10,485 nucleotides of DNA from JANQPX01 sp051010395 (GTDB lineage Bacteria > Pseudomonadota > Alphaproteobacteria > Geminicoccales > Geminicoccaceae), in NCBI GenBank assembly GCA_051010395.1, contig JBPCVQ010000368.1, positions 1 to 10,485 on the forward strand, in the 5' to 3' direction. The notes beneath the pieces were generated by a model. That model was not told the DNA's origin. It searched no databases and saw only the letters and a program-made list of their open reading frames with translations. How positions within the stretch are numbered: position 1 is the first letter of the stretch; every line of letters begins with the position of its first letter. Below, one piece after another: positions 6,520 to 10,485 of the stretch. A program made the translations under genes and the position numbers.

Positions 6520-8205
6520 ATGGGCGAGACGACTGCGGAAGAAGGCGGAGACGTGCGTCGGGATTTTATCAGGGACATCATCCGCACCGATCTCGATGAA
6601 GGACGGGTCGATGAGATCGTCACACGATTTCCACCGGAACCGAACGGCTATCTGCATATCGGTCACGCAAAGTCGATCTGCCTGAACTTCGGTGTCGCGG
6701 AGGAGTTCGGCGGGAGATGCAATCTCCGGTTCGATGATACGAACCCGACTAAGGAGGAGCAGGAGTATATCGACGCGATCATGGAGGACGTGCGCTGGCT
6801 CGGCTTCGATTGGGGCGAGCATCTGCATTTCACCTCCGACTATTTCGAGAAGCTTTATGCCTGGGCCGTTCACCTGATCAAGGAGGGCAAGGCCTATGTC
6901 GAAGATCTCTCAATGGATGAGATCCGCGAATATCGCGGGACTTTGAAGGAGCCCGGCAGGAACAGCCCCCACCGTGACCGCTCGGCGGCCGAGAGCCTGG
7001 AGTTGTTCGAGAAGATGCGGGCAGGTGAGTTCGGGGACGGCGAGCGCGTATTGCGGGCCAAGATCGACATGACCTCCGGCAATATCAACATGCGCGATCC
7101 GGTGCTCTACCGCATCTTGCACGCGCATCATCCGCGCACCGGCGATGCCTGGTGCATCTACCCGTGCTACGATTTCGCCCACGGGCAGTCGGATGCGATC
7201 GAGGGAGTGACCCATTCGCTCTGTACGCTGGAGTTCGAGGATCACCGGCCGCTCTATGACTGGCTGGTCGATAACCTGCCGACCAACGCGCGTCCCCATC
7301 AGTACGAATTTGCCAAGCTCAGCGTCTGCTATAGCGGCGTCTCGCTTGGCAAGCGGCGTCTTCGGCAGTTGGTCCAGGACGGGGTCGTCAAGGGGTGGGA
7401 TGATCCGCGCATGCCAACGCTCTCGGCGCTGAGGCGCCGTGGCGTGCCGCCGGAAGCGGTGCGCGAATTCGCAAAGAAGGTCGGCATCGCCAAGTCGGAG
7501 AACCTGATCGAGCCTGCCTTGCTCGAACACTGCGTACGCGATCATCTCAACAAGCATGCCATGCGCCGGATGGCGGTGCTCCGGCCGTTGAAGCTGGTGA
7601 TCGAGAATTATCCCGACGATCAGGTCGAGGAGATGACCGCCGCCAACGGTCCCGAGCCCGAGGCGGGCACACGGCAGGTTCCGTTTTCGAAAGAGATCTA
7701 TATTGAGCGAACGGATTTCATGGAGGATCCGCCAAAAAAATTCTTTCGCCTTGCGCCCGGCCGCGAGGTGCGGCTTCGGTCAGCTTACTTCGTCACCTGC
7801 ACAGACGTCATCAAGGACGGCGATGGTGAGGTGGTCGAGCTTCGCTGCACCTATGATCCGGCGACCAGGGGCGGCGATGCGCCGGATGGACGGAAGGTCA
7901 AAGGGACGATCCATTGGGTCTCGGCGCGCCATGCGATCGAGGCGGAGGTCCGTCTTTACGAGCCGCTGTTCACTCAACCGGTGCCGGGCGCCGAGGGCGA
8001 CTTTCTCGACGACATCGATCGAAATTCGCTCGATGTTCTGACCGGCTGCAGGCTGGAGCCTTCACTTGCCGATATGCAAAGCGGGACCGCCGTGCAGTTC
8101 GAACGTCAGGGCTATTTCAGCGCCGATCTCGACAGCAGGCCAGATGCCCTCGTTTTCAATCGCACCATCAGCCTCCGCGATAGCTGGAGCAAAACCACCC
8201 GCTGA
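6520..8205 (+). CDS. glnS: Glutaminyl-tRNA synthetase
   Basis: Class I synthetase charging tRNA-Gln with glutamine; 561 residues, close to the full E. coli GlnRS length. The Rossmann fold begins with FPPEPNGYLHIGHAKS, HIGH at residues 46-49. Residues known from E. coli to secure glutamine over glutamate appear conserved: C235 in SLCTLEF and Q261 in HQYEF. GWDDPRMPTLSALRRRG, RQVPFS and DGRKVKGTIHWVSA identify the middle and the anticodon-binding beta-barrels. The oddity is the KMSKS loop, residues 273-281, GVSLGKRRL, two residues longer than the usual VMSKRKL/LLSKR. Start: ATG 6520 has only a weak GGGGATG ten bases upstream; an in-frame GTG at 6553 with GAAGG seven bases before it is a real alternative. 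Many alphaproteobacteria make Gln-tRNA through GatCAB, so this gene may coexist with that route; GatCAB itself is not in the window. Confidence 0.95.
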   Translation: MGETTAEEGGDVRRDFIRDIIRTDLDEGRVDEIVTRFPPEPNGYLHIGHAKSICLNFGVAEEFGGRCNLRFDDTNPTKEEQEYIDAIMEDVRWLGFDWGEHLHFTSDYFEKLYAWAVHLIKEGKAYVEDLSMDEIREYRGTLKEPGRNSPHRDRSAAESLELFEKMRAGEFGDGERVLRAKIDMTSGNINMRDPVLYRILHAHHPRTGDAWCIYPCYDFAHGQSDAIEGVTHSLCTLEFEDHRPLYDWLVDNLPTNARPHQYEFAKLSVCYSGVSLGKRRLRQLVQDGVVKGWDDPRMPTLSALRRRGVPPEAVREFAKKVGIAKSENLIEPALLEHCVRDHLNKHAMRRMAVLRPLKLVIENYPDDQVEEMTAANGPEPEAGTRQVPFSKEIYIERTDFMEDPPKKFFRLAPGREVRLRSAYFVTCTDVIKDGDGEVVELRCTYDPATRGGDAPDGRKVKGTIHWVSARHAIEAEVRLYEPLFTQPVPGAEGDFLDDIDRNSLDVLTGCRLEPSLADMQSGTAVQFERQGYFSADLDSRPDALVFNRTISLRDSWSKTTR

Positions 8206-8262
8206 CATCCTGCCGCCCAGCAGACTGCATCGACCTTTCCCGATTTTGGGTTAAAGTCAGGG

Positions 8263-8279
8263 GGCGAGACCGTCTCGCC
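8263..8279. promoter_or_regulatory. 17-bp inverted repeat directly upstream of the ADH ribosome-binding site
   Basis: GGCGAGACCGTCTCGCC has perfect 8-bp arms around one base; as RNA it could form a 7-bp stem with a 3-base loop. It abuts the Shine-Dalgarno GGGAGAGG (8280-8287) of the following gene and lies 57 bases past the glnS stop. No T-run follows, so an operator or a structure affecting translation start fits better than a terminator. Confidence 0.45.
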
Positions 8280-8290
8280 GGGAGAGGTCG

Positions 8291-9412
8291 ATGAAAATCA
8301 AAGCCGCCGTGCTTCACGAGATGGGCGCCAAAAGGCCCTACACGGACACCTGGCCGGTCCGTGTCGAGGATGTCGATCTCGATGGGCCGGGCCCCGGCGA
8401 AGTCCTGGTCAAGGTCGCCGTCGCCGGCGTCTGTCATTCCGATCTATCCGTGGTCAACGGCAACCGGCCACGACCCATGCCGATGGTGCTCGGCCACGAA
8501 GCCTCGGGCGTTGTCGAAGATGTCGGCAAGGGCGTCACGCGTCTTGCGCCTGGTGATCACGTCGTGTTCGTCTTCATGCCCGCCTGCGGCGCTTGCGATA
8601 TGTGCACGGCCGGGCGGCCGTCGCTGTGTGGGAAGGGTTTCGTCAGTAACGCCGCCGGCACGTTGCTCGGCGGCGCAAAGCGCCTTTCGAAAGCCGGCAA
8701 ACCCTATTTTCACCAGGTCGGCGTCTCCTGTTTCGCCGAGCGCGCCGTCGTCGACCAAAGCTCGCTGGTGAAAGTCGACGGCAACCTGCCACTGGAGGAT
8801 GCCGCTCTCTTTTCCTGCGCCGTGATCACGGGTGTCGGCGCCGTTATGAACACCGCTGCAGTGCCTGCAGGGGCGAGCGTCGCCGTCGTTGGACTTGGCG
8901 GGACGGGGCTCGCAGCCCTGCTGGGCGCCAAGGCGGCAGGCGCTTCAACCATCGCCGGTTTCGATCTCCTCCCCGACAAGCGCACCAAAGCCATCGAGCT
9001 TGGTGCGGACGACGCCTTCGATCCGCTCACGGACGATATCGTCAACCAGGTGCGGGATCGCACAGGGGGCTATGACTATGTGTTCGAGTGCGTTGGCAAT
9101 GTGCAGGCGATGGAATTTTCCTACGCCATCACCAAACGTGGCGGCACCACCGTCTCCAGCGGTCTCTCCCACCCCGACAAGAAATTTTCGATCCAACACG
9201 TCAACCTGGTCGCCGAAGAGCGCACGATCAAAGGCAGCTATCTCGGCTCCTGCGTCGTCGAGCGCGACATCCCCCGTTACATCGATTTGTTTCGAGACGG
9301 CCGGCTTCCGGTCGATAAGCTGATCAGCCGCAGGATTGCGTTGGAGGACTTGAACGAGGCGTTCGATCGATTGGCGGATGGTTCGGAGGTGCGACAGGTG
9401 ATTGTATTCTGA
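8291..9412 (+). CDS. Zinc-dependent alcohol dehydrogenase (MDR superfamily)
   Basis: Cytosolic NAD(P)-dependent oxidoreductase of 373 residues, interconverting an alcohol and an aldehyde or ketone. Catalytic zinc ligands: C48 (GVCHSDL), H69-E70 (LGHEASG) and C176 (FSCAVITG). Structural zinc site: C99, C102, C105 and C113 (CGACDMCTAGRPSLC). Rossmann glycine motif GLGGTG at 201-206, followed by D225 at the end of the second beta strand, which points to NAD rather than NADP. HQVGVSCFAERAVVD and the length resemble class III/formaldehyde-dehydrogenase-like and aryl-alcohol dehydrogenase relatives, but the substrate cannot be fixed. A strong Shine-Dalgarno (GGGAGAGG) lies a few bases before ATG 8291, preceded by a 17-bp palindrome. 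It sits 85 bases after glnS in the same direction; co-transcription is possible without a functional link. Confidence 0.93.
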   Translation: MKIKAAVLHEMGAKRPYTDTWPVRVEDVDLDGPGPGEVLVKVAVAGVCHSDLSVVNGNRPRPMPMVLGHEASGVVEDVGKGVTRLAPGDHVVFVFMPACGACDMCTAGRPSLCGKGFVSNAAGTLLGGAKRLSKAGKPYFHQVGVSCFAERAVVDQSSLVKVDGNLPLEDAALFSCAVITGVGAVMNTAAVPAGASVAVVGLGGTGLAALLGAKAAGASTIAGFDLLPDKRTKAIELGADDAFDPLTDDIVNQVRDRTGGYDYVFECVGNVQAMEFSYAITKRGGTTVSSGLSHPDKKFSIQHVNLVAEERTIKGSYLGSCVVERDIPRYIDLFRDGRLPVDKLISRRIALEDLNEAFDRLADGSEVRQVIVF

Positions 9413-9431
9413 GCGGGTAGCATCTCCGCTC
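9411..9431 (+). terminator. Possible weak terminator hairpin after the ADH gene
   Basis: GAGCGG (9411-9416) pairs with CCGCTC (9426-9431) across a 9-base loop, overlapping the ADH stop codon, followed by GATTT. The stem is short and the T-run is only three bases, so this is tentative. Confidence 0.3.
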
Positions 9432-9454
9432 GATTTGGCGGCAGTGAGGTTTGC

Positions 9455-9592
9455 GTGATTTTATCGAACGACCCTGATGTGCTGAACCAGACATTGGAAG
9501 GGCGGATTCCTTTCTGCCGTGATCTGTTCCTGAATCCAATAGCCGGTGAGCACGGACGCATTTACGATCACAGTTTCAATAAGATATCGTGA
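9455..9592 (+). CDS. Possible 45-residue ORF or gene remnant
   Basis: GTG start with GTGAGG five bases upstream; 45 residues ending in a TGA at 9590-9592. The frame is also open back to the ADH stop and continues the ADH frame. The product contains LEGRIPFCRDLFLNP and GEHGRIYDHSFNKIS, mixed and soluble-looking, and I do not recognise it. It may be a small gene, the tail of a broken gene, or chance. Low confidence. Confidence 0.2.
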   Translation: MILSNDPDVLNQTLEGRIPFCRDLFLNPIAGEHGRIYDHSFNKIS

Positions 9593-9723
9593 GATAGCGG
9601 AGGGCAGCCTCGCTACATAGACTGAGATTTAGTCATGGGTAATCGCTTTAATTCGCATCACAAGTCCATTCTACAAGTGCCTGTACACACCCTCTTATCA
9701 CCAGCGTGGAGAGTAAATTTTAG

Positions 9724-9736
9724 CCACTTTAAGTGG
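9724..9736. repeat. 13-bp inverted repeat, first of three
   Basis: CCACTT-T-AAGTGG, perfect 6-bp arms around one base. First of three successive inverted repeats within 65 bases upstream of the small membrane-protein gene. Confidence 0.5.
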
Positions 9737-9747
9737 TGATGTCGGTG

Positions 9748-9763
9748 TTAGATTTTCATCTAA
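9748..9763. repeat. 16-bp hairpin, second of three
   Basis: TTAGAT-TTTC-ATCTAA, perfect 6-bp arms and a 4-base loop, 11 bases after the preceding repeat. Confidence 0.5.
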
Positions 9764-9768
9764 GAGTA

Positions 9769-9788
9769 ATGTCACGTTTTTGTGACAT
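9769..9788. promoter_or_regulatory. 20-bp inverted repeat with GTCAC/GTGAC arms, third of three
   Basis: ATGTCAC at 9769-9775 and GTGACAT at 9782-9788 around a T-rich 6-base centre; a further TGTGTCAC follows at 9804-9811. Lying 79 bases before the ATG at 9867, these are plausible operator half-sites for the small membrane-protein gene. No clear promoter could be assigned; TTGAGT at 9815-9820 with a TATAG-like box at 9836 has only a 15-base spacer. Confidence 0.4.
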
Positions 9789-9866
9789 CTATTAACTTAA
9801 TGATGTGTCACTTATTGAGTATCATATGACTAAGATATAGCTATTATTTCTCATGAGGTGTGAGGG

Positions 9867-10214
9867 ATGGCAGATTATGTATCCGAGATAATCAGTACTA
9901 TAATAAATGCCGACTTACACCCTATTATGAAATATTATTTTATTATCGCGATTCCTATCGCTTTATGCGGCTATATATTATGTATCTCAAAAATTTTATA
10001 TAGTCGAAAGATATTATCGAAAACTAAGGAGTTATTACCCAGCGAGCGCCATTGGGCTTTGCGGAAAAAACTGGGGAGAACTCCAATGCCAAGCAATGTC
10101 TTGCCAGATCCTTGGGTAAGAAGTAAAATCTATGAACATTACTGTGTAATGATTTCAATTACTATTAGTCTTGTTGTGTTGTTTATCATTGCTCTAGTTT
10201 TTTCTTTAAATTAA
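9867..10214 (+). CDS. Small two-helix membrane protein, unknown function (AT-rich, probably acquired)
   Basis: I do not recognise this 115-residue protein. It has two strongly hydrophobic segments, about residues 23-44 and 92-113, separated by a basic, soluble loop of about 47 residues (SRKILSKTKELLPSERHWALRKK, then TPMPSNVLPDPWVR). Both termini are short, so a hairpin topology with the loop on one side of the membrane is expected; the positive charge favours a cytoplasmic loop. ATG 9867 follows TGAGG eight bases upstream, a credible ribosome-binding site. The coding sequence is roughly 34% GC with A/T-ending codons, unlike the GC-rich genes to the left, and lies just before an IS110-family element. 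These facts suggest recent transfer. Toxin, immunity, phage-related or stress roles are all possible and none is shown. Confidence 0.6.
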   Translation: MADYVSEIISTIINADLHPIMKYYFIIAIPIALCGYILCISKILYSRKILSKTKELLPSERHWALRKKLGRTPMPSNVLPDPWVRSKIYEHYCVMISITISLVVLFIIALVFSLN

Positions 10215-10325
10215 ATGTTGTTATGATTTACATGATCTTGCTATCCGGAAAACTATGATGTGTGGTTTATTGCCGTGAGGGAAATCGCTCTCTCCTTAAT
10301 GTGTTACGCCCGCTTCTGATGCTGT

Positions 10326-10398
10326 GGATGGCTCCTCCACCGGCATCGCGATGTGCCAAAAGTGCGGCGTCGTTAGAACCGCAAGGAAGGAGCCACCC
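10326..10398 (+). promoter_or_regulatory. Inverted repeat masking the transposase ribosome-binding site
   Basis: TGGCTCCT at 10329-10336 is exactly complementary to AGGAGCCA at 10388-10395; allowing mismatches the arms extend to 10326-10338 and 10385-10398. The downstream arm overlaps the Shine-Dalgarno GGAAGGAG (10385-10392) six bases before the ATG at 10399. In RNA the pairing would hide the ribosome-binding site, limiting transposase translation; it may alternatively be part of a structured guide RNA. Confidence 0.5.
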
Positions 10399-10485
10399 AT
10401 GGGTGAGATTAGCATCATCGGTCTTGATTTCGCGAAGAACGTTTTTCAGGTGCATGGCATTGACGATAAGGGGCAGGTTGTTGTC
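10399..10485 (+). CDS. IS110-family transposase (5' part, runs off the window)
   Basis: The first 29 codons are visible and open at the edge. The product begins MGEISIIGLDFAKNVFQVHG, matching the RuvC-like start of DEDD transposases of the IS110 family, where the aspartate of GLDFAK is the first catalytic acidic residue. The start is supported by GGAAGGAG six bases upstream. Whether it belongs to the IS110 or IS1111 subgroup, and whether it is intact, cannot be told from this fragment. Confidence 0.82.
   Translation, partial: MGEISIIGLDFAKNVFQVHGIDDKGQVVV

Larger units (their letters stand above)
9413..9866. other. Compositional transition zone without a confident gene
   Basis: 454 bases from the ADH stop to the small membrane-protein gene. 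GC content falls from chromosomal levels at the left to AT-rich at the right, roughly from 9560 onward. It holds a possible 45-codon ORF (9455-9592), a 34-codon ATG ORF without a Shine-Dalgarno (9635-9739), and three consecutive inverted repeats (9724-9788). No tRNA-like fold or attachment-site duplication was recognised. The composition step suggests the boundary of acquired DNA. Confidence 0.6.
10290..10485 (+). mobile_element. IS110-family insertion sequence, left end (truncated by window)
   Basis: Identified from the transposase N-terminus at 10399. Composition returns to GC-rich at about 10290-10310, so the element's left end is placed there only approximately; IS110 elements lack conventional terminal inverted repeats and the edge cannot be fixed without the other end. 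The non-coding leader before the transposase is where IS110-subgroup elements encode the bridge RNA, whereas IS1111-subgroup elements carry it downstream. Confidence 0.5.

Noticed and set aside
6910..7557. 215-codon minus-strand frame opposite glnS
   Set aside because: Mirror frame of the highly conserved GlnRS catalytic core; no independent evidence.
9593..9720. tRNA gene or attachment site at the island boundary
   Set aside because: No cloverleaf, CCA end or duplicated core could be found; small hairpins near 9596-9633 are too weak.
9635..9739. 34-codon ATG ORF in the transition zone
   Set aside because: No Shine-Dalgarno, ends inside an inverted repeat, and composition is mixed; too short to support.
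10267..10455. 62-codon minus-strand frame over the IS leader and transposase start
   Set aside because: Antisense to a clear IS110 N-terminus; no ribosome-binding site or family signal.

Overview
The window looks like a high-GC (roughly 60-65% by eye) alphaproteobacterial chromosome, most likely from the Hyphomicrobiales/Rhizobiales. That placement rests on the short ComEC lacking a metallo-beta-lactamase domain, on a GlnRS with the rhizobial-style 'AHGQSDAIE' segment, and on codon use rich in G/C third positions. It is inference from protein resemblance, not from a marker gene. The last ~0.9 kb differs clearly: it falls to roughly one-third GC and runs into an IS110-family element cut by the right edge.

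Layout. 1-1896 (+): 3' part of a ComEC/Rec2 DNA-uptake channel gene. It converges on a three-gene leftward block, in transcription order: a fold-type-IV aminotransferase resembling (R)-selective amine transaminases (5027-4119), an MFS transporter of the HcaT-like type (3964-2792), and a phytanoyl-CoA dioxygenase family enzyme close to animal PHYHD1 (2762-1932). A 181-base divergent promoter region (5028-5208), rich in inverted repeats, separates the aminotransferase from a rightward adenosine-deaminase-like gene (5209-6303). Next come glutaminyl-tRNA synthetase (6520-8205) and a zinc-dependent MDR alcohol dehydrogenase (8291-9412), each preceded by a notable palindrome. 9413-9866 is a mostly non-coding transition zone with a possible 45-codon ORF and three back-to-back inverted repeats. 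9867-10214 is an AT-rich small two-helix membrane protein gene of unknown function. From 10399 the first 29 codons of an IS110-family (DEDD) transposase are visible, its ribosome-binding site lying in one arm of an inverted repeat.

How it may work together. The aminotransferase, MFS permease, Fe(II)/2-oxoglutarate oxygenase and deaminase could form a small accessory metabolic cassette: uptake, hydroxylation, deamination or transamination of an amine- or nucleoside-like compound. The divergent control region would be the natural place for joint regulation. No regulator is encoded in the window and no substrate can be read from sequence. The standout oddity in an otherwise ordinary gene is the class-I synthetase signature loop of GlnRS, which reads VSLGKRRL with two extra residues where VMSKRKL-like sequence is expected. 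No RNA genes or CRISPR arrays were seen.
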